Source: Thermoanaerobaculia bacterium | GTDB lineage: Bacteria > Acidobacteriota > Thermoanaerobaculia > Multivoradales > Multivoraceae | NCBI GenBank assembly: GCA_022826745.1 | Contig: JAJDUI010000037.1 | Span: forward strand, 186,001-250,000 | DNA length: 64,000 bases | Direction: 5' to 3' | Shown here: piece after piece, positions 54,147-63,056 of the stretch | Numbering within the stretch: position 1 is the first letter of the stretch | Layout: each line of letters starts with the position of its first letter | Translations under genes and position numbers: made by a program | The notes under the pieces: generated by a model | Databases searched by the model: none | Told to the model about the DNA's origin: nothing | The model's input: only the letters and a program-made list of their open reading frames with translations

Positions 54147-55517
54147 ATGACGACGACCAGGCGTTCCTTTCTTCATGGCGTGGGCGGTCTCGGCGCGGCG
54201 GCGGCCGGGTTCGGTACGGCGGGCGCGGCGCTGGCGGCGCCGGCGCGCCGGAAGGCGGTGGCCCCGAGCGACCGCATCCGGGTCGGCGCGATCGGCGTGA
54301 GAGGCATGGGTTCGAGCAACATGGGCTCGATGCTCGACATCGACGGGGTCGAGTGCGCGGCGCTCTGCGACGTGGACGGCAACGTCCTCGGGGAGCGGGT
54401 CAAGTCCTTCGAGGAGCTGACCGACAGCAAGCCGGACGCCTACACCGACTACCGCAAGCTGCTCGAGGACGACGAGATCGACGCGGTGATCATCGCCACC
54501 CCGGACCACTGGCACTGCAAGATCATGGTGGACGCCTGCGAGGCGGGCAAGGACGTCTACGTCGAGAAGCCGATGGCGAACTCGATCGAGGAGGTCCGCA
54601 TCATGCAGCAGGCCGCCAGGGCCTACGGCCGGGTGGTCCAGGTCGGCCAGTGGCAGCGCTCGGGCAAGCACTGGCAGGACGCGATGGAGTATCTCTGGTC
54701 CGGCGAGCTCGGGCAGATCCGCACGGCCAAGGCCTGGGCCTACATGGGATGGGACGCACCGGTGCACGTGCCGGACTCGAAGCCGCCCAAGGGCGTCGAC
54801 TACGACATGTGGCTCGGCCCGGCGCCGAAGCGGCCCTTCAACGAGAACCGCTTCCACTGGAACTTCCGCTGGTACTGGGACTACGCCGGCGGCCTGATGA
54901 CGGACTGGGGCGTCCACCTGATCGACATGGTGCTGATGGGCATGAAGGCGACCGCGCCGAAGTCCGTCATGTCGCTGGGCGGCCCGTTCGGCTATCCGGA
55001 CGCCCCGATCGAAACCCCGGACACCCAGCAGGCGGTCTACGAGTACGACGACTTCACGATGATCTGGGAGCACGCCCTGGGCATCGCCCTCGGTCCGCAC
55101 CAGCGCGGGCACGGCGTTTCCTTCATCGGCAACAAGGGAACCCTGGTGATCGACCGCAGCGGCTGGGAGGTGCTGCCCGAAGTCGGCCGCGAGGACGGCA
55201 GGAGGTTCTACAAGACGCCAGCCATTCCCGACCGGTCCGCCTCGCGGAGCCAGCGGGGCCTGGCCCAGCACACCGAGGACTTCATCGAGTGCATGAAGAC
55301 GAGGGAGCAGCCGCGCTGCAACGCGGACGTCGGCGCCCTCGTCGCCGTGAACGCGCACATCGGGAACATCGCGTTCCGCACCGGCCGGCGGGTCTACTGG
55401 GATCAGGAGGCCGGCCGCTTCAAGGGCGACGACGAGGCGAACGCAATGCTCCTGGCCGAGTACCACAACGGCTGGCAGGTGCCCCGGGTGACGGGCGGCG
55501 AGGCGTCGGCCGGCTGA
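54147..55517 (+). CDS. Tat-exported Gfo/Idh/MocA oxidoreductase
   Basis: 456 aa from the ATG at 54147. The N terminus TTRRSFLHGVGGLGAAAAGF is a twin-arginine signal followed by ALAAPARRKA. The Rossmann fold starts at IRVGAIGVRGMGSSN, and the family motifs VIIATPDHWHCKIMVDAC, DVYVEKPMANS (EKP) and DYAGGLMTDWGVHLIDMVL are clear. Exported members oxidise or isomerise sugars or sugar derivatives in the periplasm. AGCGGGGAGCGAG lies just before the start. It is divergent from the adenosine deaminase gene and followed after 1 nt by the MBL hydrolase. Confidence 0.93.
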   Translation: MTTTRRSFLHGVGGLGAAAAGFGTAGAALAAPARRKAVAPSDRIRVGAIGVRGMGSSNMGSMLDIDGVECAALCDVDGNVLGERVKSFEELTDSKPDAYTDYRKLLEDDEIDAVIIATPDHWHCKIMVDACEAGKDVYVEKPMANSIEEVRIMQQAARAYGRVVQVGQWQRSGKHWQDAMEYLWSGELGQIRTAKAWAYMGWDAPVHVPDSKPPKGVDYDMWLGPAPKRPFNENRFHWNFRWYWDYAGGLMTDWGVHLIDMVLMGMKATAPKSVMSLGGPFGYPDAPIETPDTQQAVYEYDDFTMIWEHALGIALGPHQRGHGVSFIGNKGTLVIDRSGWEVLPEVGREDGRRFYKTPAIPDRSASRSQRGLAQHTEDFIECMKTREQPRCNADVGALVAVNAHIGNIAFRTGRRVYWDQEAGRFKGDDEANAMLLAEYHNGWQVPRVTGGEASAG

Positions 55518-55518
55518 G

Positions 55519-56421
55519 GTGACCGAACTCGAAGACCGCCGGCTCGGCGCCGCGACCATCCTGTTCGGCGCCGGCGGCGGGAAGTACCCCGACAACAACG
55601 CCCTGCTGATCGAGGGCGCCGGGTCGACGATGCTCGTCGACCCGTCCCTCGGCGTCCGGGCCCGCGGCCGGAGCGCATTGCCTCCGGTCGACCTCGTCCT
55701 GCTCAGCCACTGCCACGAGGACCACACGGCCGCGTTGCCGCTGTTCCGGGACGCGCCGGTGTACGTCCACGAGGAGGATCTGCCCGGCCTGCTCGACTTC
55801 GACGGCTTTCTGGGCATCTTCGGCGTCGAGCCGGAGCGCCAGGAGGAGTACGGTCACTTCCTGAGGACGACGTTCTTCTACGAGCCCCGGCCCGACGCCG
55901 TGCCGTTCCGGGACGGCGACCTGTTCGATCTCGGCGGCGGCGTGTCGGTGCGGGTGATCCACACGCCCGGTCATACCCGCGGCCACTGCGCTCTGCTGAT
56001 CGAACCGGACGGCGTCCTGTTCCTGGGCGACATCGACCTGACCGGATTCGGCCCGTACTACGGCGACGCCTGGTCCGACCTTGAAGCGTTCGAACGTTCG
56101 CTCGAACTGGTGCGCGACATCGAGGCGAGGCACTACGTCACCGGCCACCACATCGGCCTGCTCGCCGACCGGGAGGCGTTCCTCGCTCGCCTGGACCGCT
56201 ACGTCGAGCGCATCGCCGACCGCGAGCGGCGCCTGCTCGAGTACTTGGCGGAACCGCGAACGATGGACGACATCGTCGCCCACCGATTCGTCTACCGCCC
56301 GCACGACGAGGGGGACGGCATCGCGAAGGCGGAGCGGTGGAGCATGCAGTTGCATCTGGACCGGCTGGAACGGAACGGCAGCGTCGAACGCGCAGGCCCG
56401 ACCTACCGCGGCCTCACCTGA
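55519..56421 (+). CDS. MBL-fold metallo-hydrolase
   Basis: 300 aa from the GTG at 55519, just after the previous stop. Zinc ligands: HCHEDH (LLSHCHEDHTAAL), IHTPGHTRGH and FLGDIDLTGFG, and GHHIG. The C-terminal region (LDRYVERIADRERRLLEYLAEPRTMDDI, then a winged-helix-like VDHR...LDRLERNGSVER) is seen in MBL proteins related to glyoxalase II or beta-lactamase-like LACTB2. The substrate is unknown. It is translationally close to the Gfo/Idh gene and followed by a hairpin-repeat spacer. Confidence 0.88.
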   Translation: MTELEDRRLGAATILFGAGGGKYPDNNALLIEGAGSTMLVDPSLGVRARGRSALPPVDLVLLSHCHEDHTAALPLFRDAPVYVHEEDLPGLLDFDGFLGIFGVEPERQEEYGHFLRTTFFYEPRPDAVPFRDGDLFDLGGGVSVRVIHTPGHTRGHCALLIEPDGVLFLGDIDLTGFGPYYGDAWSDLEAFERSLELVRDIEARHYVTGHHIGLLADREAFLARLDRYVERIADRERRLLEYLAEPRTMDDIVAHRFVYRPHDEGDGIAKAERWSMQLHLDRLERNGSVERAGPTYRGLT

Positions 56422-56431
56422 GCGGCGCGGA

Positions 56432-56515
56432 ACCGGGTGCGCCGGCGCCCTCTCACACCGGGTGCGCCGGCGCCCTCGCCGGCCTCCGGCGGAAAGCGCC
56501 GGCCTCCGGAAGTGC
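56432..56515. repeat. Dispersed GC-rich hairpin repeat (copy)
   Basis: It contains two copies of GGGTGCGCCGGCGCCCTC, then GCCGGCCTCC and GGAAAGCGCCGGCCTCCGG, all capable of stems such as GCCGGC-GCCCTC-GCCGGC. The same units recur at 58154 and inverted at 59958 and 20276. It fills the spacer between the MBL and TlpA-like genes. Confidence 0.7.
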
Positions 56516-56600
56516 TGCCGGCGGCAGCAGGTCTATACTGCGGAACGAGCGGCGGCTGTCGCTTTCGACGCCGATCGTCGGGGGAACAGGAGGGTTTCGG

Positions 56601-57170
56601 ATGACCGTCAAGAAAGTGGCCGCGACTGTCGTTTCGGCTTCGGTTCTGGTTGTTGCGCTGCTTGTCGTCGCACTGCCCGTCCTCGCCGACGACGGGGCGG
56701 CCGTGGATCATCTGCTCGAACCGGACACGATCCATCCGGCGACCGCCGACCAGTTCCGCGCCGTGCTGGAGCACCACCGCGGCAAGGTCGTCGTGGTCAA
56801 CTACTGGGCCACCTGGTGCATCCCCTGCCTCCAGGAGCTGCCTGAGCTCGATCTTCTGCAGGAGCGCTACGCCGACCGCGGCCTCGTCGTGCTTGCCGTC
56901 TCGCTGGACGATCCCGAGAAGCTCGAGGACCGGGTGCGGCCGTTCTTCGCAAAACGGGCGCCGGGGCTGGTTTCCTATCTGGCCAGCGCCGGGGAAGACG
57001 ACTCGGTGGAGTTCGTGACTTCGTTCGATCCGGAGTGGCCCGGTGCGCTGCCGACGACCATGTTCTTCGACCGCGGCGGCGAACTGACGAACGTTCATCT
57101 CGGACGGATGCTCTACGCGGAGTTCGAGGAGGCTGTCCTCGGACTGCTGGGCGACGGCGAGGGATCCTGA
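56601..57170 (+). CDS. TlpA-like thioredoxin-fold protein
   Basis: 189 aa from the ATG at 56601 with AGGAGGG upstream; the track's start at 56337 is inside the previous gene's antisense-like region. A signal/anchor helix (VVSASVLVVALLVVALPVLA) is followed by the thioredoxin motif NYWATWCIPCLQELPELDLLQ, which keeps WCxxC, and by a cis-proline region GALPTTMFFDRGGELT. TlpA-like proteins reduce or isomerise disulphides, often for cytochrome c maturation, in the periplasm. A disulphide partner is not seen nearby. Confidence 0.9.
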   Translation: MTVKKVAATVVSASVLVVALLVVALPVLADDGAAVDHLLEPDTIHPATADQFRAVLEHHRGKVVVVNYWATWCIPCLQELPELDLLQERYADRGLVVLAVSLDDPEKLEDRVRPFFAKRAPGLVSYLASAGEDDSVEFVTSFDPEWPGALPTTMFFDRGGELTNVHLGRMLYAEFEEAVLGLLGDGEGS

Positions 57171-57213
57171 CCGGCGGGCGGACCGGCCCCACTCCGGGCT
57201 CGACCGGGGCCTC

Positions 57214-58149
57214 ATGAGATCCCACAACGCACTGGCCGAACCGGCGGTCGACCGGCGCTCGGAGCGGCGCGCCGACGCCGAGTGGCTGGCGCGCCGCCTC
57301 GCCGATCCCGCCAGCCAGTTGACGGTGGTGTGGCGTGAGCGAAGCCTCGTCTTCGACGCGCACGCCGGAGACCAGGGTCCGGTTCCGGGCACGGTGGCAG
57401 CCGTCGAGGCGGCCGGGCTGGTCGAGCAGACCGAGGACGTCGTCTTCCTGGGCGAAGCGGAGGGCGTCGCCTACTTCTCGGTCGACCTATCCGACCGGGA
57501 AGATCCGCTCGCCGGCCCATTGCGGGGAGCCGGCCGCTTCGTCGAACTGCGCCAGGTCGGGGCCGCGATGAGCGGTCAGGGCGGCAACCTGCTCGCCTAT
57601 GCCCGCGCCATGGCCACTTGGCACCGGCGCCACCGTTTCTGCGGCCAGTGCGGCGCCGCCACGGCGAGCCGGCAGGCCGGCCACCTTCGTGTGTGCACCG
57701 GCTGCGGGGCGGAGCACTTCCCACGCACCGATCCCGCCGTCATCATGCTCGTTCACACCGGTGCCGCCGCGGAAGACGGCTCCTGCCTGCTCGGCCGGCA
57801 GGCCTCGTGGCCGCCGGGGATGTTCTCGGCCCTCGCCGGCTTCGTCGAGCCCGGCGAGAGCCTGGAGAGCGCGGTTGCCCGCGAGGTCCGCGAGGAGACC
57901 GGCATCTCGGTGGACGCGGTCCGCTATCACTCCTCCCAGCCCTGGCCGTTCCCGACCTCGATCATGCTCGGCTTCTATGCGACGTCGCCCGGCGGCGACG
58001 TGCGGGTGGACACGGAAGAGCTGGAGCAGGCCGTCTGGGCGACCCGCTCCGAACTGGAGTACGCGCTGCGCGCCCGGGAGGTGCGGCTGCCACCGCCGTT
58101 CTCCATCGCCCGCCGTCTGATCGACGACTGGCTGCGCGCCGAGCGTTAG
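57214..58149 (+). CDS. nudC: NAD+ diphosphatase
   Basis: 311 aa. The zinc ribbon RFCGQCGAA...CTGCGAEHFPRTDP precedes the Nudix box GFVEPGESLESAVAREVREETGI and the NADH-specific SQPWPFPTSIMLGFYA motif. It hydrolyses NAD(H) to NMN(H) and AMP and can remove NAD caps from RNA. Spacing to moaA is occupied by two tandem repeat copies. Confidence 0.96.
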   Translation: MRSHNALAEPAVDRRSERRADAEWLARRLADPASQLTVVWRERSLVFDAHAGDQGPVPGTVAAVEAAGLVEQTEDVVFLGEAEGVAYFSVDLSDREDPLAGPLRGAGRFVELRQVGAAMSGQGGNLLAYARAMATWHRRHRFCGQCGAATASRQAGHLRVCTGCGAEHFPRTDPAVIMLVHTGAAAEDGSCLLGRQASWPPGMFSALAGFVEPGESLESAVAREVREETGISVDAVRYHSSQPWPFPTSIMLGFYATSPGGDVRVDTEELEQAVWATRSELEYALRAREVRLPPPFSIARRLIDDWLRAER

Positions 58150-58153
58150 AGGA

Positions 58154-58266
58154 CCCACTGGGTGCGCCGGCGCCCTCGCCGGCCTTCGGAAGAGACGCGC
58201 TCCGGCACTGGGTGCGCCGGCGCCCTCGCCGGCCTTCTGGAAAAGCGCCGCCGCGAAGCGGCGACC
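58154..58266. repeat. Two tandem hairpin-repeat copies
   Basis: CACTGGGTGCGCCGGCGCCCTCGCCGGCCTTC occurs twice (about 58156-58187 and 58206-58237), followed by AAAAGCGCCGCCGCGAAGCGGCGACCATG. The stems GCCGGCGCCCTCGCCGGC and GCCGC-GAA-GCGGC fold internally. The block ends 28 nt before the moaA start. Confidence 0.75.
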
Positions 58267-58294
58267 ATGCGGCCTCGCGTAGCATTGTCCGCCC

Positions 58295-59344
58295 ATGCCT
58301 CTCGACTCCACCAACGGCGGCGCCTCGTCTCTCGCGGTCATCGACCGCCTCGGCCGGCCGGTGCGCGACCTGCGCATCTCGGTCATCGACCGTTGCAACT
58401 TCCGTTGCACGTTCTGCATGCCGGCGGATCGGGAGTACAAGTTCCTGCCCAGGCAGCAGTTGATGACCTTCGAGGAGATCGAGCGCCTGGTGCGGCTGTT
58501 CGTGCAGCTCGGTGTCCGCAAACTGCGGCTCACCGGCGGCGAGCCCCTGCTGCGGCGTGACATCGAGGAACTGGTCCGGATTCTGGCCGCCGTGCCGGGA
58601 GTCGAGGACCTGGCGTTGACCACGAACGGCGCCCTGCTCGGCGCCAAGGCGAAGGCGCTGGCCGACGCCGGCCTCGACCGGGTGACCGTCAGCGTCGAGT
58701 CCCTGCACGACGACGTCTTCGGTCGGGTCACCGGCCTCGGCCACGGCGTCGGCCAGGTGCTGGAAGGGATCGACGCCGCTGCCGACGCTGGTCTTGGACC
58801 GATCAAGATCAACACCGTCGTCATGAAGGGCACGAACGAGGACGAAGTCGCCGACATCGCGAGCTACTTCAAGGCGCGGGGCCACATCGTCCGCTTCATC
58901 GAGTTCATGGACGTCGGCACCGTGAACGACTGGAGCCTCGACCAGGTCGTGACCGCCTCCGGGATCGCCGACCGCATCGCCGAACGCTGGGCCTTCGAGC
59001 CCGTCGACCGCGCCCAGCCCAGCGACGTCGCCGAGCGTTTCCGTTATCTGGACGACGGCGTCGAATTCGGCGTCATCCCCTCGATCAGCCGCCCCTTCTG
59101 CGGCGACTGCGCCAGAGCCCGCCTCTCCTCCGACGGCCGCCTCTACACCTGCCTCTTCGCCGACACCGGTCCGTCCTTGCGCGACCGGATGCGTGACGGC
59201 GCCACGGACGAGGAACTGCTCGCGTTCCTGGCGCAGCACTGGCGGCAACGCGAAGACCGCTACTCCGAAGTCCGCTCGGAGCGCCTCCGCGCCGGCCTCC
59301 AGCCGGTTCCGGAACGCGTCGAGATGTTCCGCATCGGCGGCTGA
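58295..59344 (+). CDS. moaA: GTP 3',8-cyclase MoaA
   Basis: 349 aa radical-SAM enzyme for molybdenum cofactor biosynthesis, converting GTP to 3',8-cyclo-7,8-dihydro-GTP. The N-terminal cluster CNFRCTFC and the C-terminal cluster FCGDC...YTCLF bind two [4Fe-4S] centres; the C-terminal GG tail needed by MoaA is present (MFRIGG). The LTGGEPLLRRDIEELV motif follows. No moaC or other molybdenum genes lie in the window. Confidence 0.96.
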   Translation: MPLDSTNGGASSLAVIDRLGRPVRDLRISVIDRCNFRCTFCMPADREYKFLPRQQLMTFEEIERLVRLFVQLGVRKLRLTGGEPLLRRDIEELVRILAAVPGVEDLALTTNGALLGAKAKALADAGLDRVTVSVESLHDDVFGRVTGLGHGVGQVLEGIDAAADAGLGPIKINTVVMKGTNEDEVADIASYFKARGHIVRFIEFMDVGTVNDWSLDQVVTASGIADRIAERWAFEPVDRAQPSDVAERFRYLDDGVEFGVIPSISRPFCGDCARARLSSDGRLYTCLFADTGPSLRDRMRDGATDEELLAFLAQHWRQREDRYSEVRSERLRAGLQPVPERVEMFRIGG

Positions 59345-59370
59345 GCCCGGCTGCGGGGACTGCCTGTGCT

Positions 59371-59586
59371 TCAGCGGTCGTTCGCTCTCTCGGCGGCGAC
59401 CAGACGGCCTACGCTGATGCCCTCCGGAAGGCGCGGGAGTGTCGCGTGCAACACGCGCTCGACATCCAGCAGAACGCGGGGTGCTGTTGCGAGGCCTTGA
59501 CGGATCAGCCCTGCCGCGGCAGCGTCGGGAGCGTGGAGTAGTCCGCTGAGGTTATTCTTCGTTTCGCTGACGCTGGCCCGCTTCAT
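59371..59586 (-). CDS. Phd/YefM-like antitoxin, shortened, no toxin partner
   Basis: 71 aa beginning MKRASVSETKNNLSGLLH, the typical Phd/YefM DNA-binding N terminus. The usual middle part (V-x-x-G-x-x-V-x-I-T-x-R-G-x-P-x-A) is missing, and the sequence jumps to LIRQGLATAPRVLLDVERVL, the C-terminal neutralising region. It could be a shortened but functional antitoxin or an internally deleted remnant. No PIN or RelE toxin follows in the 26 nt before moaA's end or precedes it. Confidence 0.65.
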   Translation of the reverse strand: MKRASVSETKNNLSGLLHAPDAAAAGLIRQGLATAPRVLLDVERVLHATLPRLPEGISVGRLVAAERANDR

Positions 59587-59592
59587 CCAGTC

Positions 59593-59619
59593 ACTCTGGT
59601 CAGAGTAGACAGGCCTGTC
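59593..59619. promoter_or_regulatory. Palindromic putative operator for the antitoxin
   Basis: Two perfect inverted repeats lie upstream of the antitoxin start: ACTCT-GGTC-AGAGT (59593-59606) and the 12-nt palindrome GACAGGCCTGTC (59608-59619). Phd/YefM proteins autoregulate by binding such palindromes near their promoters; the assignment is inference. Confidence 0.4.
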
Positions 59620-59721
59620 AAGCGCGGTAGCGATGTAACCGTTCGCTGACCGATCGGTGACTGCGTGGAAAGAAGGTCGTTCCGCCGTTGACCGTCGACG
59701 GAGGCAGTCGGTAGCCTGTCG

Positions 59722-59946
59722 ATGATGACGACGGTCGATCAGGCGGCGGAACGGGACGACCGGCTGTCGCGGCTCGACGAGCCCGTCACTCGAGGCGACA
59801 TGGCCGTTCTGGCGGCCGAGATACGCACCGAGGTCACCGGCCTGCGATCCGAGATCGCCGCTCTGGAATCGCGACTCCTGTGGCGTCTTCTAGGCGGCGG
59901 CGGCGCGCTGCTGCTCCTGTCCCGGCTCGCGGATTTCCTCACATGA
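59722..59946 (+). CDS. Small coiled-coil membrane protein
   Basis: 74 aa (a second ATG is at 59725). Residues 20-52 form a charged heptad-like helix (GDMAVLAAEIRTEVTGLRSEIAALESR) and the last 20 residues one transmembrane helix (LLGGGGALLLLSRLADFL). The pattern resembles tail-anchored coiled-coil proteins such as DUF1640-like or holin-type proteins. The family is not recognised; no strong ribosome binding site is visible, so whether it is expressed is uncertain. Confidence 0.5.
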   Translation: MMTTVDQAAERDDRLSRLDEPVTRGDMAVLAAEIRTEVTGLRSEIAALESRLLWRLLGGGGALLLLSRLADFLT

Positions 59947-59957
59947 CTCGATCGAAG

Positions 59958-60036
59958 CCGGCCTGACGGCCGGCGCGTTTCCTGGCCGCCTACGGCGGCA
60001 GCCGGCGAGGGCGCCGGCGCACCCAGTTTGCGACCG
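59958..60036. repeat. Dispersed GC-rich hairpin repeat (inverted copy)
   Basis: GCGTTTCCTGGCCGCCTACGGCGGCAGCCGGCGAGGGCGCCGGCGCACCCAGTTTGCGACC contains the modules of 20276 in the same order and is the inverse complement of the CACTGGGTGCGCCGGCGCCCTCGCCGGC unit of 58154. Confidence 0.75.
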
Positions 60037-60172
60037 CCTCGATGCCTGCCGATATCCAGCCGGACCCGCTTCCGGCGGCCGCAGTCGCAGTCGCATCCGA
60101 CCGTGAACGCTCCACTTACGCGAATTCCGGTACAGTCCCGCGCATGCGTAGCCGCAAGATCGGGGCGGTCGC

Positions 60173-61216
60173 GTGAGTACTCGTCCGCTGCTGGCGGCGG
60201 CCGAGGGGGAGCGGGATCGCAAGGCTGAGCACATCCGGCTGGCGCTGGATCGGCGCATGCAGGTCGAGCGCAGCTACTTCGACGACTACCGCTTCGAGCA
60301 CAGGGCACTGCCGGAGATCGATTTCGGCGATGTGCGGATCGGCGGCGGCTTCCTGGGGCGGGAGCTCGAGGCGCCGCTGCTCATCTCATGCATGACGGGG
60401 GGGACCGGCGCCGCGGAGCAGATCAACCGCCGTCTGGCCGAGGCGGCCGAGGCTACGCGGGTCGCGCTCGGAGTCGGTTCACAGCGCAAGGCGATCGACG
60501 ATCCGGAGACGGCGGCGAGTTTCCGGGTGCGGGAGTTCGCTCCCAACGTGCCGATCCTCGCCAACCTGGGCGCGGTGCAACTGAACTACGGCTACGGCAT
60601 CGACGAGTGCCGGGTGGCCGTCGACATGGTCGAGGCGGACGCCCTGGTGCTGCACCTCAACGCCCTGCAGGAGGCGCTGCAGCCGGAGGGGCAACTGAAT
60701 TTCCGGGGCCTGCTGCCGAAGATCGCGCGCGTGGTCGAAGCGCTGGACGTGCCGGTCGTGGTCAAGGAGATCGGCTGCGGCATCTCGGCCGCGGTGGGCC
60801 GCGAACTCGCCAACGTCGGTGTCCGCATCCTGGACACGGCCGGTGTCGGCGGCACGAGCTGGGCGCGGATCGAGGCGGCCAGGGCCGACGAGGTGGCGCT
60901 CGGCGAACGCTTCGCCGACTGGGGACTGCCGACGCCGGAGTCGATCCGCCAGTTGGCTGCGGTTCCTGGTGTTCAGGTCATCGGCAGCGGCGGCATCCGC
61001 TCGGGCGTCGACGCGGCGAAGGCGCTGGCGCTCGGCGCCGACATCGCCGGCATGGCGTTCCCGTTCCTCGAAGCGGCCAACAAATCGACCGCCGCCGTGG
61101 TCGACCGGATCGCCCGCACGGCCTTCGAACTGCGTACCTGCATGTTCTGCACCGGCGCCGCCGACCTCGCGGCGCTGCGCCGCGTGCCGCTGCTGAAGGA
61201 GACGGGCGATGGCTGA
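60173..61216 (+). CDS. fni: Type 2 isopentenyl-diphosphate delta-isomerase
   Basis: 347 aa FMN-dependent IDI-2: RKAEHIRLAL (N-terminal substrate-binding), LISCMTGGTGAA, VGSQRKAI, ANLGAVQLNYG, ALVLHLNALQEALQPEG, VVKEIGCGIS, DTAGVGGTSW and SGGIRSGVDAAKALALGAD. It converts IPP to DMAPP. It overlaps HMG-CoA reductase by 8 nt; both belong to the mevalonate cluster. GTG start at 60173. Confidence 0.96.
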   Translation: MSTRPLLAAAEGERDRKAEHIRLALDRRMQVERSYFDDYRFEHRALPEIDFGDVRIGGGFLGRELEAPLLISCMTGGTGAAEQINRRLAEAAEATRVALGVGSQRKAIDDPETAASFRVREFAPNVPILANLGAVQLNYGYGIDECRVAVDMVEADALVLHLNALQEALQPEGQLNFRGLLPKIARVVEALDVPVVVKEIGCGISAAVGRELANVGVRILDTAGVGGTSWARIEAARADEVALGERFADWGLPTPESIRQLAAVPGVQVIGSGGIRSGVDAAKALALGADIAGMAFPFLEAANKSTAAVVDRIARTAFELRTCMFCTGAADLAALRRVPLLKETGDG

Positions 61217-62486
61217 TCGGCCGGATTCCGGCTCGGCACTGGCCCCCGAACTCGAGGCCGCGGCGGCCGAGATCGCCGGCTCGGAGCGCGGCTTCCACAG
61301 GCCGCCGCCGGGTCTCGACGCCGCGGGACAGGCAGCCGTGCGCCGCCGGGCCCTGGACCTGGCCACCGGCAGCGGCCCGCTCACGGCGATCGGCAGCTAC
61401 GCCCTGGACGGCGAACGGGCGTCGACGCAGAACTGCGAGAACTTCATCGGCGCCGCCCAGGTGCCGATGGGCGTCGCCGGACCGGTCCACGTACGGGGAA
61501 GCGAGATCGACGGCGCCGTCTGCGTGCCGATGGCGACCACCGAGGGCGCCCTGCTTGCCAGCGTGAACCGCGGCTGCCGTGCGATCACCGCCGCGGGCGG
61601 CGCCACCGTCTTCGTCGAGGACGTGGGAATGACCCGGGCACCCGTCTTTCGCACGACGGGGATCGACGAGACCAGGCGGCTTCTCGAGTGGCTGGAAGCG
61701 AACGAAGAGACGATCCGCGCCAAGGCCCACGAGACGAGCCGCTTCCTGGAACTCCGGGAGATCAGGCCGTCGGTGGTCGGCAGCACCGTGTTCCTTCGGT
61801 TCCGCTTCGGGACCGGCGACGCGATGGGCATGAACATGGTGACGATCGCCTGCGACCGCCTCGTGTCCGAGTTGATCGAGCCGGAAACCGGCGTCCAGTG
61901 CGTCGCGCTGTCCGGCAACTACTGCGTCGACAAGAAGCCCTCCGCGGTCAACTACCAGCTCGGTCGCGGCAAGCGGATTCACGCCGAGGTCGTGCTGGAC
62001 GAGACGACCGTGCGGAAGGTCCTCAAGTCGGAGGCGAACGCGCTCCAGGACGTGGCGTACCGGAAGAACCTGCTCGGTTCCGTGGCGGCCGGCGCCCTCG
62101 CCTTCAACGCGCAGTTCGCGAACGTGCTGGCCGCGGTCTTCGTCGCCTGCGGCCAGGATCTCGCGCACGTCGTCGAGGGCGCGATGGGCGTCGCCTCGTT
62201 CGAGGCCCGCGAAGACGGCTCGGTCTACGCCTCGATCTACATGCCGGATTGCCCACTGGCGGCGATCGGCGGCGGCACGGGCCTGGACACCCAGCGCGAG
62301 GCGCTGGAGGTGATGGGCGTGCGGCCCGACGCGGAGCATCCGGGCGCGGCCGTGCGCCGGCTGGCCGAGATCGTCGGCGCGGTCGTTCTGGCCGGCGAGC
62401 TATCCCTGACCGCGGCGTTCACGTCGCGCGACCTGGCGCGTGCCCACGAGCGGTTGGGCCGCTCCAGCGCCGCAAGCGCGGGTTGA
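61209..62486 (+). CDS. Hydroxymethylglutaryl-CoA reductase, class I-like
   Basis: 425 aa. Catalytic residues: Glu in TTEGALLASVNRG, Lys in DKKPSAVNYQLGRGK, Asp in CGQDLAHVVEG and His in RDLARAHERLGR near the C terminus. NCENFIGAAQVPMGVAGPV and GMNMVTIACD are also family motifs. The DKKPSAVN and GKRIHAE pattern is closer to class I (archaeal/eukaryotic) enzymes than to class II, which is unusual in bacteria. It reduces HMG-CoA to mevalonate, the committed step. It begins 8 nt inside the end of fni. Confidence 0.94.
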   Translation: MADRPDSGSALAPELEAAAAEIAGSERGFHRPPPGLDAAGQAAVRRRALDLATGSGPLTAIGSYALDGERASTQNCENFIGAAQVPMGVAGPVHVRGSEIDGAVCVPMATTEGALLASVNRGCRAITAAGGATVFVEDVGMTRAPVFRTTGIDETRRLLEWLEANEETIRAKAHETSRFLELREIRPSVVGSTVFLRFRFGTGDAMGMNMVTIACDRLVSELIEPETGVQCVALSGNYCVDKKPSAVNYQLGRGKRIHAEVVLDETTVRKVLKSEANALQDVAYRKNLLGSVAAGALAFNAQFANVLAAVFVACGQDLAHVVEGAMGVASFEAREDGSVYASIYMPDCPLAAIGGGTGLDTQREALEVMGVRPDAEHPGAAVRRLAEIVGAVVLAGELSLTAAFTSRDLARAHERLGRSSAASAG

Positions 62487-62492
62487 ACCACC

Positions 62493-63056
62493 ATGTATGA
62501 AACCAGAGCGCTCGACGAGACGACCTGGCCGGGATTCGCGGGCCTCGTCGAGGCCAATAACGGTGTCTGGGGCGGGTGCTGGTGCCTTTGGTATCACGGG
62601 AAGGAAGCCAGCCAGGACAGAACTCTCGTTCAGAAACGCAAGGCGAAGGAACGCCTCGTTCGTGAAGGTCGGGCGCACGCTTCGCTTGTCTTCGAGGGCG
62701 AGGACTGCGTGGGCTGGTGCCAGTTTGGATCGCCGGAGGAGCTTCCGCGGATCCACAATCAGCGCGACTATCAGAAGACCGATCCGGTCTTACCCGACTG
62801 GCGGATTACCTGCTTCTTTTCCGGCAAGGGACATCGCGGCAATGGAGTCGCTTCAGTCGCGTTGGAAGGCGCCATCGAGCAGATAAGGACGCTAGGCGGC
62901 GGGCGCGTTGAAGCGTACCCGGAGGACACTGAAGGCAGAAAGGCGTCACCTGCATTCCTCTTCAACGGTTCGCTGTCCATGTTCGAACGGCTTGGTTTCA
63001 AGCGATCGCGGCAGATTGGGAAGCACAAGTGGGTGGTGACGCGAACGATCAAGTAA
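62493..63056 (+). CDS. GNAT family N-acetyltransferase
   Basis: 187 aa. GNAT features: an N-terminal ETTWPGFAGLVEANNGVWGGCWCLWYH, the acetyl-CoA-binding GKGHRGNGVASVALEGAIE (R/Q-x-x-G-x-G/A motif), and a late GSLSMFERLGFKR. It belongs to a subfamily often annotated as general GNAT protein; the acceptor is unknown. It starts 6 nt after HMG-CoA reductase and its end overlaps the converging ogt gene by 8 nt, but a metabolic link to the mevalonate genes is not evident. Confidence 0.85.
   Translation: MYETRALDETTWPGFAGLVEANNGVWGGCWCLWYHGKEASQDRTLVQKRKAKERLVREGRAHASLVFEGEDCVGWCQFGSPEELPRIHNQRDYQKTDPVLPDWRITCFFSGKGHRGNGVASVALEGAIEQIRTLGGGRVEAYPEDTEGRKASPAFLFNGSLSMFERLGFKRSRQIGKHKWVVTRTIK

Noticed and set aside
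56432-58266. Repeats considered as a CRISPR array
   Set aside because: Copies are few, irregularly spaced and separated by genes; no unique spacers of constant length and no cas genes.
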